A DNA stretch of 64,000 nt from Vreelandella halophila (GCF_019903425.1 NZ_JACHUZ010000012.1:1-64000); one strand, 5' to 3'; counted from the first letter of the stretch, positions 10,507 to 20,169 are shown. Notes: generated by a model not told the origin, from the sequence alone. Numbers and translations are program-made.

Positions 10507-12129
10507 TCAGTCGCCCGCCCTCCAGCGGTTGGTGATCGGGTAGCGCCGATCCCGACCGAAGCCGCGCCGGGTAATGCGGGTACCGATGGGAGCCTGGCGG
10601 CGCTTGTACTCATTGATGTCCACCAGCCGCACCGCGCGCATCACATCCACCCGGTCATACCCCTCGGCAATGATGCCCTCGGCACTGACATCCTGCTCCA
10701 CATAGCGTTCCAGTATGCGGTCCAGAACCTCGTACGGCGGCAGACTGTCCTCATCCTTCTGGCCCGGCGCCAGCTCCGCCGACGGTGGGCGCTCAATGAT
10801 CCGCCGCGGGATGGCCTCCTCTTCCCGATTACGCCAGCGCGAAAGCCGATAAACCAGCGTCTTGGAAACGTCCTTCAGAACGCTGAAGCCTCCAGCCATA
10901 TCGCCGTAGAGGGTGGAGTAGCCCACGGCAAGCTCGCTTTTGTTGCCGGTGGTCAGAACAAGGCTGCCGAACTTGTTGGAAAGACTCATCAACAGGGTGC
11001 CACGGATCCGGGCCTGAAGGTTCTCCTCGGTGGTATCCACGGCGCGATCGCCAAAAGGTTCAGCCAGTGTCTCCATGAAAGCGTCGTAGATGGATTCAAT
11101 GGACAACACCCGGTAGTCAACACCCAGACCATCCGCCATGCGCTCGGCATCCTCCAGACTCATACCGGAGGTGTAGCGGAACGGCATCATCACTGCCGAA
11201 ACCCGGTCCGCGCCCAGTGCATCCACCGCCACCGCCAGCGTCAGGGCTGAATCAATCCCGCCGGAAAGGCCCAGAACGACCGAAGGGAAACCGTTTTTGT
11301 CGATGTAATCGCGCAGGCCCACGCACAAGGCCCTGTAAGCCAGGGTATCCTCGTCAGGCTCAGCTGCCAGCTCCGTCTCCGAGAGGCAACCATCAGCCCC
11401 CAGCTGGACGAGATGCAGCGCCTCATCAAAGCGCGGCGCCCAGGCGCACTCACGCCCCTGGCCGTCAAAGGCCAGTGAGCCGCCATCAAAGACCAGTTCA
11501 TCCTGACCGCCCACAAGGTTCACGTAGATGATGCCCAGATTGTGCGCACGGGCCAGCGTGGCCAGCCGCTCCCGCCGCTCCGGCTGGCGCTCCAGGTGGT
11601 AGGGAGAGGCATTCAGGTTGATCAGCAGACGGGCGCCGTTATCAGCCGCCGTGGCCGCCGGTCGGTCGTGCCAGATGTCCTCGCAGATGGTGACGGCCAC
11701 GGGCAGGCCACGGAGTTCAAACACGCTGGTAGCCGTTCCGGGAACAAACCACCGCTTCTCGTCGAAAACATCCTGGTTGGGCAGGTACTGCTTCTCGGCA
11801 TGCCCGAACACCCGGCCGGAGTCCAGCACCATCGCTGCGTTGACCAGGCCTTCCTCCGTGACCAGGGGAGCCCCGAAGATCAGGATGACCTCCGGCATGT
11901 TCTCCGCAATGCGCTCCACCGCACGCTCCACCCTGGGTCCCAGGCTCGGCCGAAGCAGCAGGTCTTCCGGTGGATAGCCCGTCAGTGCCAGTTCCGGGAA
12001 AACCACAATATCCGCCCCGTAAGACTGAACCGCCTCATGGGCCATCGAGAGAATGCCATCGGTATTACCGGGGATATCTCCGACCGTGGCATTGAACTGG
12101 GCCATCACGACCCGCAAACCCGCTGTCAT
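10507..12129 (-). CDS. nadE: glutamine-dependent NAD+ synthetase
   Basis: Last step of NAD synthesis: amidates deamido-NAD with ammonia released from glutamine. Two-domain form of 540 residues. The N-terminal nitrilase-type glutaminase has the Glu-Lys-Cys triad in FPELALTGYPPEDLLL, EKQYLPNQDVF and TICEDIWHD. The C-terminal synthetase has the ATP pyrophosphatase P-loop GLSGGIDSAL. The ATG at 12129 is chosen because AGGAG lies 8 bp upstream and MTAGLRVVMAQFNATVGD is the normal family start; longer in-frame upstream codons lack this. It converges with bamD (6-bp gap) and is divergent from pilS. Confidence 0.95.
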   Translation of the reverse strand: MTAGLRVVMAQFNATVGDIPGNTDGILSMAHEAVQSYGADIVVFPELALTGYPPEDLLLRPSLGPRVERAVERIAENMPEVILIFGAPLVTEEGLVNAAMVLDSGRVFGHAEKQYLPNQDVFDEKRWFVPGTATSVFELRGLPVAVTICEDIWHDRPAATAADNGARLLINLNASPYHLERQPERRERLATLARAHNLGIIYVNLVGGQDELVFDGGSLAFDGQGRECAWAPRFDEALHLVQLGADGCLSETELAAEPDEDTLAYRALCVGLRDYIDKNGFPSVVLGLSGGIDSALTLAVAVDALGADRVSAVMMPFRYTSGMSLEDAERMADGLGVDYRVLSIESIYDAFMETLAEPFGDRAVDTTEENLQARIRGTLLMSLSNKFGSLVLTTGNKSELAVGYSTLYGDMAGGFSVLKDVSKTLVYRLSRWRNREEEAIPRRIIERPPSAELAPGQKDEDSLPPYEVLDRILERYVEQDVSAEGIIAEGYDRVDVMRAVRLVDINEYKRRQAPIGTRITRRGFGRDRRYPITNRWRAGD

Positions 12130-12165
12130 TCCGCTGTCTCCTGTCACCATGGGCGCTGGGACGCT

Positions 12166-12171
12166 ATTATA
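12166..12171 (-). promoter_or_regulatory. -10 box of the probable nadE promoter
   Basis: Perfect TATAAT on the minus strand, 37 bp before the nadE ATG. No good -35 is visible at 16-18 bp. Confidence 0.4.
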
Positions 12172-12214
12172 ACCACCTGAATCCATTTTGACGTTCCACC
12201 CACACGGAGTCTCC

Positions 12215-13858
12215 ATGGAGACGTCGCCACCGGCAGCAAGGAAGGACCAGCGGGCCCGTCTTTTCCGCATCTACAACTACTACCGGATCGTCATCAGCCT
12301 GCTGCTGGTGGCGCTGCTGCTGCTTGAGACGGACCTGGTCGGCACCCGACTGCACAACGAATGGCTGTTCCAGGCCACGGCACTCACCTATCTGGCGATG
12401 AACATCGTCACGGGCATGCTGCTGCTGGCCGGCTATGCGCTCCGCCCCTGGCACATCACCGTATCCATCCTGGCGGACATAGTGGCGATCCACCTGCTCG
12501 CCTTCTTCAGCGGTGGCATCAGCAGCGGCATCGTGAACCTGGGCATCATCAGCGTGGCCGCAGGCAACATCCTGATTCCCGGCCGGGTCGGTATCTTCTA
12601 CGCCGCTCTGGCTACCCTGGCCTCACTGGTCACGGCCGCCCTGCTCCTGCTGCAGGGCCTTTCCGGTGTGGATGACATCGTGCGGGCGGGGGTCATGGGG
12701 CTCGTCTACTTCGCCGCCGCCTTCCTGCTCCAGAACATCACCCGGCGTCTTGCCTCCAGCGAGCAGCTGGCCTCGGAACGGGCCCGCAGCATTGAGGAAC
12801 TGGAGCAGCTCAACCACCAGATCATCCATCGCATGCACACCGGCATCCTGGTCGCGGAGCCCAATGGGGCCCTCCGGATGGCCAACGCCGCTTCCGGCGA
12901 GCTGCTGCTGGGAGAGCGTACCGCAGCCCCGAGACTGACCACCCTGCCCCAGGCACTCAAGCAGCGCCTTGATCAATGGCTTGAACAGCCCGGTGAACGC
13001 ACACCGCCATTCCAGGCCCGCAACGACACGCCCAGCGTACAGGCCAACTTCATGCGCCTGGACAACCCACTGGAGCACCTGATCCTGATTTTTCTGGAGG
13101 ACACGGGCAAGATCGTCCAGCAGGCCCAGCAGATGAAACTGGCCTCCCTGGGACGGCTCACCGCCGGCATTGCCCACGAGATCCGCAACCCCCTGGGCGC
13201 GATCAGCCATGCAGCCCAGCTCCTGGGCGAGTCCGAGACCGCGGATGACGGCGACCGCCGGATGGCGGGCATCATCCAACGCCACAGCGAGCGGGTGAAC
13301 GCCATCATCGAGAATGTGCTGGAGCTCTCACGCCGGCGCTCGACCAGCGTCCGCCTTATGGACCTGGGCGAGTGGCTGGCCGGGGTGGTCAACGACTACG
13401 TGGAGACGGTCCAGGAGCCGGTGCTGATCGACCTCAAGCTCTCCGGCGTTCCCGGATCAGCCCGCTTTGACCCCTCACAGCTACAGCAGGCACTGACCAA
13501 CCTGATCGACAACGGCCTGCGCTACAGCCGCCAGAGGACCGGCCGCCCCCAGCTCACGGTGCGCACCGGCGTGACCGAGGACGGTCAGAGGGCCTATATT
13601 GATGTTCGGGATTACGGCCCGGGGTTGAACGAGACCCAGCAGGCCTCGCTGTTCGAGCCCTTCCATACGACCGAACAGGAGGGCACGGGCCTGGGGCTCT
13701 ATCTGGCACGGGAACTGTGCGAGGCCAACCAGGCGAGGCTCTTCCTTCTTGAGAGCGACGGGGCCGGATGCTGTTTCCGCATCACCTTTGCCCACCCGGG
13801 GCGCCGCGCCCTGGATTTCAGTGCCTCGGGCGCCAACCTGACAGGGAATGAACCATGA
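12215..13858 (+). CDS. pilS: sensor histidine kinase PilS
   Basis: Inner-membrane kinase that senses PilA levels and phosphorylates PilR to control pilin transcription. From the ATG at 12215 (CACGGAG 7 bp upstream) it has 547 residues. About six hydrophobic helices span residues 25-185, followed by a short PAS-like region (about 200-300), a HisKA domain with the phospho-acceptor His321 in AGIAHEIRNPLGA, and a HATPase_c domain with N box NLIDNGLRYS, G1 DYGPGL and G2 GTGLGLYLA. Its stop overlaps the pilR start by 4 bp (ATGA). An upstream TTG would add nine unconvincing residues. Confidence 0.95.
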   Translation: METSPPAARKDQRARLFRIYNYYRIVISLLLVALLLLETDLVGTRLHNEWLFQATALTYLAMNIVTGMLLLAGYALRPWHITVSILADIVAIHLLAFFSGGISSGIVNLGIISVAAGNILIPGRVGIFYAALATLASLVTAALLLLQGLSGVDDIVRAGVMGLVYFAAAFLLQNITRRLASSEQLASERARSIEELEQLNHQIIHRMHTGILVAEPNGALRMANAASGELLLGERTAAPRLTTLPQALKQRLDQWLEQPGERTPPFQARNDTPSVQANFMRLDNPLEHLILIFLEDTGKIVQQAQQMKLASLGRLTAGIAHEIRNPLGAISHAAQLLGESETADDGDRRMAGIIQRHSERVNAIIENVLELSRRRSTSVRLMDLGEWLAGVVNDYVETVQEPVLIDLKLSGVPGSARFDPSQLQQALTNLIDNGLRYSRQRTGRPQLTVRTGVTEDGQRAYIDVRDYGPGLNETQQASLFEPFHTTEQEGTGLGLYLARELCEANQARLFLLESDGAGCCFRITFAHPGRRALDFSASGANLTGNEP

Positions 13859-15228
13859 GCGACTACAGGGCCCTGATCGTCGACGACGAGCCGGACATCC
13901 GGGAACTGCTTGATATCACCCTCAGCCGGATGGCGGTTGAGTGCACCACCGCCGCTACCCTGGGTGAGGCGCGTGACCTGCTCACCAGTCAGGTCTTCCA
14001 TCTGTGCCTGACCGACATGAGCCTGCCGGACGGCAACGGCATCGACCTGGTGGACTGGATGCAGAGCCAGTGCCCGGACATTCCAGTGGCGGTGATCACC
14101 GCCTATGGCAGCATGGATTCGGCAATCACGGCGCTCAAGACCGGTGCATTCGACTTTGTCTCCAAGCCCGTGGAACTGCCCCGCCTGCGGGAGCTGGTGG
14201 AAAGCGCCCTGCGCCTGCCTCCGAAAAATGGGGGCAATGGACAGGTGCCGAACGATAACGGCGACGACGAACAGCTTCTGGGCGAGTCAGCGGAGATCGA
14301 CACGCTCCGGCGCCAGGCCCGCAAGGTGGCCCGTAGCCAGGCCCCAGTCTACATCAGCGGTGAATCCGGCAGCGGCAAGGAACTGGTCGCCCGACTGATC
14401 CACGAACATGGCCCAAGGCGTGACCACTCCTTTGTTCCCGTCAACTGCGGCGCCATCCCCCAGGAACTCATGGAAAGTGAGTTCTTCGGGCACCGCAAGG
14501 GCAGCTTCACCGGCGCCACCGAAAACAAGGACGGCCTCTTCCAGGCCGCCCACCAGGGCACCCTCTTCCTGGACGAGGTCGCGGACCTGCCCCTGCCAAT
14601 GCAGGTGAAGCTGCTGCGGGCCATCCAGGAGAAGCGCATACGCCCGGTCGGTGCCAGGGAGGAGGTCCCCGTGGATGTGCGCATCCTGAGCGCCACCCAC
14701 CGCAACCTGGCCGCACTCGTGGAGGAAGGCCTGTTCCGCCAGGACCTGTTCTACCGGATCAATGTGATTGAGCTCAGGGTACCTTCCCTGCGCGAACGCG
14801 CTGCGGATATCCCCATACTGGCCAAGCACATCCTGGAGCGCCTGGCACAGGACTACGAACTGCCACCGGCCCAGCTCAGTAACGATGCACTGACCGCCCT
14901 GCAGGCCCACCCGTTCCCGGGCAACGTACGTGAACTGGAGAACTGTCTGGAGAGAGCTTTCACCCTTAGCGACGATGATGTAATCCGGGGCGACGACCTT
15001 CAGCTCAACGGTGCCCCTTCATCAGGGCAAACCCTGGACGAGAAGGCGGGCCTTCCGGACCCCGAAGAGAGCGGCATGGACCTGGAGACCTACCTGGAGT
15101 CCATAGAGCGCACCACCATCGAGAAGGCGCTGGCACAGACCGAAGGCAACAAGACCGCCGCCGCGCGCCGGCTTGGGATCAGCTTCCGGGCGCTGCGCTA
15201 CAAACTCAAGAAGCTGGGTATGGAATAG
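13855..15228 (+). CDS. pilR: sigma54-dependent response regulator PilR
   Basis: NtrC-type activator of sigma54 promoters, partner of PilS. The 457 residues comprise a receiver domain with phospho-acceptor D54 (LTDMSLPDG), an AAA+ central domain with Walker A GESGSGKE, the sigma54-contact loop as GSFTGA (the usual PilR form of GAFTGA) and Walker B TLFLDEVADLP, and a Fis-type helix-turn-helix at the C terminus (NKTAAARRLGISFRALRYKL). It is translationally coupled to pilS. Expected targets are pilA, elsewhere in the genome, and possibly the minor pilins next door. I found no clear GG-N10-GC sigma54 site ahead of either pilin operon here. Confidence 0.95.
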   Translation: MSDYRALIVDDEPDIRELLDITLSRMAVECTTAATLGEARDLLTSQVFHLCLTDMSLPDGNGIDLVDWMQSQCPDIPVAVITAYGSMDSAITALKTGAFDFVSKPVELPRLRELVESALRLPPKNGGNGQVPNDNGDDEQLLGESAEIDTLRRQARKVARSQAPVYISGESGSGKELVARLIHEHGPRRDHSFVPVNCGAIPQELMESEFFGHRKGSFTGATENKDGLFQAAHQGTLFLDEVADLPLPMQVKLLRAIQEKRIRPVGAREEVPVDVRILSATHRNLAALVEEGLFRQDLFYRINVIELRVPSLRERAADIPILAKHILERLAQDYELPPAQLSNDALTALQAHPFPGNVRELENCLERAFTLSDDDVIRGDDLQLNGAPSSGQTLDEKAGLPDPEESGMDLETYLESIERTTIEKALAQTEGNKTAAARRLGISFRALRYKLKKLGME

Positions 15229-15237
15229 CGCTTCCGC

Positions 15238-15309
15238 GAATCCGTTCGTTGCCCTGCAGGGTTCTCTTTGCCTAGAATCCGCTTATCCGAACAAGGATTG
15301 AACGGATTC
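15238..15309. repeat. 10-bp inverted repeats flanking a promoter
   Basis: GAATCCGTTC at 15238-15247 and its exact inverse GAACGGATTC at 15300-15309, with a third partial copy GAATCCG at 15275-15281. They bracket the candidate promoter of the following pseudopilin gene and could be operator half-sites or form an RNA/cruciform stem. Confidence 0.5.
15249..15278 (+). promoter_or_regulatory. candidate promoter for FimT-like gene
   Basis: TTGCCC (15249-15254), an 18-bp spacer and TAGAAT (15273-15278), 50 bp before the start codon and between the inverted repeats. Confidence 0.4.
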
Positions 15310-15328
15310 AACAGAAGAGGACTCAGGG

Positions 15329-15886
15329 ATGAGACGCACGGAGCGCGGCGTGACGCTGCTTGAACTGATCATCGTCATTGCGGTACTGGCCATTGTGACC
15401 ACCACCATGGTTCCCGGCCTGCAGAAGCTCTTCGAGAACACCGCCCGCCGGACCCAGATGCAGAATATGGTGGGGCTTTTTCATCTTGCCCGAACCGAGG
15501 CCGTCAGCCAGGGCACCATCGTTACCATCTGCCCCCTGGATGGCAGCGATAGGTGCACCGGGGACTGGCAGAAGCCAGTGCATGTTTTTGTGGACCCCGA
15601 AAACCAGCGCGCGCTTTCCAGTGGCCAAGCAGTGCTGCGGGTTCAGGAGCCACCTGACTCGGGATCCTGGACAGTGAGCGTGGGTAATCGGGGTTATTTC
15701 CAGTATCGGCCCAATGGCATGATCCGCGGAACACTCGGCAACCTGACCTGGTGCCCGGAAAGCGCCGACGAGAAAAACGCCGGCCAGCTCATCATTAATA
15801 TGGGCGGTCGCTTGCGCTACGCCCGGGATCACTCGGGGGATGGGGTCGTTCAGGGCAGCAACGGGAAGCCCGTGCACTGCCCCTGA
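15329..15886 (+). CDS. fimT: type IV pilus minor pseudopilin, FimT/GspH family
   Basis: A 185-residue class III signal protein. A short leader MRRTERG ends in the prepilin peptidase site G7/V8, followed by TLLELIIVIAVLAIV with the conserved Glu at mature position 5 (E12). A GspH/FimT-type globular domain follows, with paired cysteines (CPLDGSDRC). It sits just after pilR on the same strand, the position of fimT in Pseudomonas. A second FimT/FimU-like gene heads the opposite-strand operon, so this cell has two. FimT proteins have been linked to DNA uptake in other gammaproteobacteria; a role in competence here is only a possibility. AGAGGACTCAGGG precedes the ATG. Confidence 0.85.
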   Translation: MRRTERGVTLLELIIVIAVLAIVTTTMVPGLQKLFENTARRTQMQNMVGLFHLARTEAVSQGTIVTICPLDGSDRCTGDWQKPVHVFVDPENQRALSSGQAVLRVQEPPDSGSWTVSVGNRGYFQYRPNGMIRGTLGNLTWCPESADEKNAGQLIINMGGRLRYARDHSGDGVVQGSNGKPVHCP

Positions 15887-15892
15887 TCCCAT

Positions 15893-16315
15893 TCACCAGC
15901 AGTCACTGCCATCGGACCCACGATTGCCCTGGTTATCCAGGGTCAGGGTGCCGCAGCCGTCACCACTCTGAGCATTCTTGGGCTCGGCATGTAAAGTAAA
16001 GGAACTCTGACTGATATCACCGTCAAAACCAATGTCATAAAACGCCTCACCGGGCTGATGATTCTCTGGTGAATGATCGAACGGAAGCCCCGGCGCGTTG
16101 CCACTACCATTAAGATAGGTAAAGTTTTCACTGTAGTGGCGCTCCAGCCACTGCGCCAGTTTTATCAAATCGCCCTGCGCAGTTTTGCGGCGTGTCTGTT
16201 CCACATGATTCTGATAGGTTGGAAGTGCAATCGCTGCAATGACCCCGATGATTGCAACCACAATCATCATTTCGATAAGCGTAAAGCCTCCCTTGGACTG
16301 CGTTTTTCCGGTCAT
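15893..16315 (-). CDS. pilE: type IV minor pilin PilE
   Basis: A 140-residue pilin. Leader MTGKTQSKGG with cleavage after G10, mature start FTLIEMMIVVAIIGVIAAIALP carrying Glu5, then an alpha-helical spine and a small C-terminal domain with a disulfide pair (DGCGTL ... SDCW at the very end). The length and last-in-operon position match PilE of the pilY1-pilE region. The ATG at 16315 (GGTGGAG 7 bp upstream) gives a normal 10-residue leader. A GTG at 16345, whose GTGA overlaps the upstream stop codon, would give a 20-residue leader and may reflect coupling. It converges with the FimT-like gene, 6 bp away. Confidence 0.88.
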   Translation of the reverse strand: MTGKTQSKGGFTLIEMMIVVAIIGVIAAIALPTYQNHVEQTRRKTAQGDLIKLAQWLERHYSENFTYLNGSGNAPGLPFDHSPENHQPGEAFYDIGFDGDISQSSFTLHAEPKNAQSGDGCGTLTLDNQGNRGSDGSDCW

Positions 16316-16341
16316 GCTCCTACTCCACCGATATAGGCCCG

Positions 16342-16677
16342 TCACGGACTGGTTTTTATGCCAGTGACCACAGGATAGCCATCCCGTGTCTCACCAGAAA
16401 GTTCAATCCGAACCCGTTCGCCATCTTCAAGGCGACGCATCACCTGCTCGGCGAGCCGTTGTTGACCGTCGATCGTCAATGTCTTAGCCAGTGCATAAAT
16501 CCCATCACCAACTACGATCTGATTGTAACGATTGATCGCGTTGGCGAAGACACCTTCCACCTCCATACTGGCCGCATCCTGACGCTCTTCCTCAGCCAAC
16601 CGGTCCTCTGCCTCCTGGGCAGCCGCACTCATCGCGAAGGACAATATCACCACACCGTACAAAAGCGCTTTTTTCAT
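16342..16677 (-). CDS. small exported protein of the pilus operon, unknown function
   Basis: A 111-residue protein between pilY1 and pilE, where Pseudomonas carries the small pilY2. Signal peptide MKKALLYGVVILSFAMSAAA (about residues 1-20), then an acidic helical stretch (EAEDRLAEEERQDAASMEVE) and a compact C-terminal region with GDGIYALAKTLTIDGQQRLAEQV. I do not recognise the family with confidence. A GTG at 16716 overlapping the pilY1 stop (GTGA) is an alternative start but would bury the signal peptide behind 13 residues. Context suggests a periplasmic helper of PilY1 or minor pilin assembly. Confidence 0.7.
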   Translation of the reverse strand: MKKALLYGVVILSFAMSAAAQEAEDRLAEEERQDAASMEVEGVFANAINRYNQIVVGDGIYALAKTLTIDGQQRLAEQVMRRLEDGERVRIELSGETRDGYPVVTGIKTSP

Positions 16678-16712
16678 AGGGCCCCCCGAGTCGCTGTTCG
16701 TCTGTCCGAGTG

Positions 16713-19700
16713 TCACTTAAGTTGTTCCCAGTTCCTTCTTCCGAGTGCGCCCTCCGGTACCGTGAACCGGGCGCCGGGCCCACCGTCTTCATCAATGATG
16801 GTATCGCCATCCTCATCGCGCATTCTGGTAATGCCTTCACCGCCCAGTACACCTTTAATACCGCTCTGATCCGCATGATCTCCCTTACCATCCCGGTCCA
16901 GATCAAGCACGGGCTCATTGACCCGCCCTCCGGTAATCAAGCTGATCTCCATCAGGAAACCATCCGTCCCGGAACTGCAGATATCAGTATCCGGAATCAG
17001 AGTACTGAACCGAACTCGGCTGCGATCAAGGCCTGAAGGAAACCCTGGCTGGCTCACAACACGCTCTCCAGAGGCGGTATCCAGATCCATAACCCAACCG
17101 TCGTCCGAATCGCTGAGTTTCTTCTGGGTAACCTGACGAACGGTGAAGTCTTTCTCCTCAGTACTACCGTTACCCTGCTCCACGTCAACATCTTCAACAT
17201 CCGAATCCTGGATGATTTCCTGAACCAATAGATCCTTACGCTGAATATTGCTGGAGCTACCCTGCTTGTCGATGATCCCGTACAGCGACTGAACACTGGT
17301 ATCAGCATCGTCACCAGCCCTAAAGAAACTGCCGGTACCAAAGCTGATCACCCGTTCCCCTTTTGTTCTCGGCATATCGGCAATTACGGGTGCTGACGTG
17401 ATCGGCTGCGGGTCCTCTTCCGGTCCTTCGGTCTGGAACAATTTGGTGGCTCCCCACTGCTTCTTCTTATCCGCCGTCAGGTCGAAGCGCCAGAGTCCAC
17501 CGTCCATGTTGCCCGCATAGACATACTCCACAATGCCATCGTCCACCGTGAAGACCGGCGTCGATAAGCCCGCGTTGCCCGCATCGAGCTTCTTGATCAG
17601 GTCCCCGGTTTCGAGGTTGACCACAAAAAGGTGGCCGCTACTGGCTCCGTGACCACTTCCAAAAATCGCGGCCCACTCGCCGTTGGCAAGACGCCCAACC
17701 TGGGCTTTCTGAACACCGCGTTCAAGATCCGAGTCACTGAACTCCCACAACAGATCCTCGCTGATGTTGAAGGATTCAGGATCGGTAACATCCAGGGCAA
17801 ACACCTGGTCACCGCCCACGCCCATGGTGCCAACCACCACGGTACGCCATTGATCGGAACCATCCTTCTCCAACTTGGCGTCCATCACAGTGGGTGTTCC
17901 ATCCACGAAAAAACGGTGTTCGTATTCCGGATCCATGAGCTGATTGATCGGCGCATACCCATCGTTGGCAACCGGTTCCAGCAACGAGCTGGGCATGTAA
18001 CCAAACAGCTCCTTCCCGGTCTCCGCATCAAACGCGTGCAGGAAGCCGTCATTGGCGCCCACGTAGATCACATCAGGGCGGTCCATATAGGTGCTTTTGC
18101 CACGATAGGTCACGTAGCTGGCATCAAAGGCCGAATGGCCGAAGTTAACCTTACGCTCGATTTGAGGGTCGGAATTGACAATGTCGCCCAGAACATAGGG
18201 CTTGTAGTCATCGGAATCCGAATCGTCGGTATAGTTCCGGAACTGCTCACTGACAGTCTGATCGCCCGTCAGCCAGGTGATCCGATCACTACCCAGACCC
18301 GGACGGCCGGAGCTACCGTCCAGATTGGTATTCAATGCGCCCTTCTGGTCTTCGTGCAGCTTGTCGAATGCCAGCTTCACACCATTGCCGTTCCCTTGGG
18401 AGGTATAGAGATTCCGACTGCCAATGGCGTCCCGCAGTTTGTTCTTGGCTCGCCATACAACCCCATCCGAGGCCGAGTCGACTTCCTTGGCAACCAGACT
18501 CCCCGTCCAGTTACTGCCGTCGTAGCTGGCGGTAAAGGACTTGGAGTCAGGCCCCCTAACCGCCGAGCTTACTGCCGCTGCGCTTGACGAGCCAGTGCCT
18601 GCCTGTGCTTGTGAAAGCAATCTGCCAAGGCCGTCTTCAAATTGACTCGTATCCTGAGCACTGACGTAATCCCCCCGGCTATTGATGGCAGCATGCAGCA
18701 AGTCATCGATTTTCCCACCAGCAGTTCTGGGATGCTTGAATGCCACGTCCGTCTCGTTATAAACGGCCTCCCTAGCCTCGTCACGGCTGACACTCCCATC
18801 CACGCCAAATCCAATGGTCATGGTAACCATATGTTGCCAGAACGCCGGATTGAAAGGCTTGTCACGTCCTTTCGCCACCCTGGGAAGCGGCACTTCATTG
18901 TCAATATCAGTCCTTAGGTCACGCTTCCAGAAATGCATAGCCACGTCAGCAAGCGTCGGCCCCTCGCCATCCCATTCCGGACCATCCCCAAACTCATCTT
19001 CAAAGGGCGCCCGTGGCTCGTACTGATAACTCTGGCTGTTACCGCCAGCGCCCGTGATGAGGGACCCAGGGGAGCCATCGGCGTTGCCAACCTCGCCACC
19101 ATCATTCAAACCACCATTGCGCACACCATCGGTCATAAGAATGGTAAAGCTCTGGCGGCATGAGGCCATCTCCCCACTGCCACTCACCGGGTCATCCCGC
19201 CACGGTTCATCAGTTTCGTAATAGGAGCCCATGTCGTGCAGCGCTTGTCTGAGGGGGGTGCCGTTACTCGCTCCCTTGTTATAAAGCCACTCGAGGAAGT
19301 CACTTCGATAGTCGCCATAGGGCCTTACACCTTTCACTTTGGTGTAATCAGGCCCGTAACGGGCATTAGGAAGCTTCCCCCACCCCAAGCGGGTAGAGTC
19401 ATTGATCCCTTTCTCTCCCTCAAACGCATTGGAAATCCCGGCCCTGGCTACAAAAAGACGTGTTCTGTAATAGCTATACCAGTTCGCAAACTTTTGCTTA
19501 ACCGGAGCTTCCGCATTGTTTACGGATACGTAGTCGTAACACTTATTATCCCTCAAGCCTATTTCTTCGTCAGAATCACACCCCTCCACACTGTCATCAA
19601 ATTCATAGTAAAAGGCGCCACCTTCAATGCTGTTCCAGCTACTGTGTGCGTAGTCATTACTCAGATTATCCGCAGTACCTGGGTCATACCCATTTTTTCG

Positions 19701-20099
19701 GGCATTGGTATAATCCTGATCCGGAAACTGGCCCGAACCATCCGCTTTCATTGGTGGTTCATAACGCTTTTTAGGATCAAAATAAATCGTATTAACCTCA
19801 CTGGACCAATACCACTTGTGCTGCACATCACTTCCATCCTGATAATATCCATTACTATCGATATCATCGTATCCTTTGTTAAAGAGACTATCCGGCATCT
19901 GCTCCCGATTCATGGAGCCCGAGTCGTCAAGTATGAAAAAGATGTTGGGTGGCGCACCGGTGCTGGTTGCTAGTGGCTCGTTGGCAATTGCGCCGTAACT
20001 GGTCGCTGAATGCAGCGCGAGCAACGTGAAAACAGCCGACACAGACATACTCATCATGCGGCTGGTAAACCTGTTCCTAAAAACCCTCGAAAGGCTCAT
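16713..20099 (-). CDS. pilY1: type IV pilus tip adhesin / biogenesis factor PilY1
   Basis: Large exported protein that primes pilus assembly with the minor pilins, sits at the pilus tip and acts in adhesion and surface sensing. 1128 residues from the ATG at 20099, which has GGGGAG 7 bp upstream and starts a signal peptide ending near residue 37 (SATSYGA). A von Willebrand A-like domain begins near residue 50 with a MIDAS DDSGSM. The conserved C-terminal beta-propeller is marked by VIYVGANDGFLHAFDAETG (about 673-692). An acidic DLDRDGKGD loop near the C terminus looks like a calcium site, as reported for PilY1 family members. Base composition appears lower in GC than in flanking housekeeping genes. 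Confidence 0.95.
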   Translation of the reverse strand: MSLSRVFRNRFTSRMMSMSVSAVFTLLALHSATSYGAIANEPLATSTGAPPNIFFILDDSGSMNREQMPDSLFNKGYDDIDSNGYYQDGSDVQHKWYWSSEVNTIYFDPKKRYEPPMKADGSGQFPDQDYTNARKNGYDPGTADNLSNDYAHSSWNSIEGGAFYYEFDDSVEGCDSDEEIGLRDNKCYDYVSVNNAEAPVKQKFANWYSYYRTRLFVARAGISNAFEGEKGINDSTRLGWGKLPNARYGPDYTKVKGVRPYGDYRSDFLEWLYNKGASNGTPLRQALHDMGSYYETDEPWRDDPVSGSGEMASCRQSFTILMTDGVRNGGLNDGGEVGNADGSPGSLITGAGGNSQSYQYEPRAPFEDEFGDGPEWDGEGPTLADVAMHFWKRDLRTDIDNEVPLPRVAKGRDKPFNPAFWQHMVTMTIGFGVDGSVSRDEAREAVYNETDVAFKHPRTAGGKIDDLLHAAINSRGDYVSAQDTSQFEDGLGRLLSQAQAGTGSSSAAAVSSAVRGPDSKSFTASYDGSNWTGSLVAKEVDSASDGVVWRAKNKLRDAIGSRNLYTSQGNGNGVKLAFDKLHEDQKGALNTNLDGSSGRPGLGSDRITWLTGDQTVSEQFRNYTDDSDSDDYKPYVLGDIVNSDPQIERKVNFGHSAFDASYVTYRGKSTYMDRPDVIYVGANDGFLHAFDAETGKELFGYMPSSLLEPVANDGYAPINQLMDPEYEHRFFVDGTPTVMDAKLEKDGSDQWRTVVVGTMGVGGDQVFALDVTDPESFNISEDLLWEFSDSDLERGVQKAQVGRLANGEWAAIFGSGHGASSGHLFVVNLETGDLIKKLDAGNAGLSTPVFTVDDGIVEYVYAGNMDGGLWRFDLTADKKKQWGATKLFQTEGPEEDPQPITSAPVIADMPRTKGERVISFGTGSFFRAGDDADTSVQSLYGIIDKQGSSSNIQRKDLLVQEIIQDSDVEDVDVEQGNGSTEEKDFTVRQVTQKKLSDSDDGWVMDLDTASGERVVSQPGFPSGLDRSRVRFSTLIPDTDICSSGTDGFLMEISLITGGRVNEPVLDLDRDGKGDHADQSGIKGVLGGEGITRMRDEDGDTIIDEDGGPGARFTVPEGALGRRNWEQLK

Positions 20100-20169
20100 G
20101 TCTCTACTCCCCGCCGATTCTCTCTTGTTCGATCCAGTGACCCGCGATTCCAGCCAATCCGATACAAAA

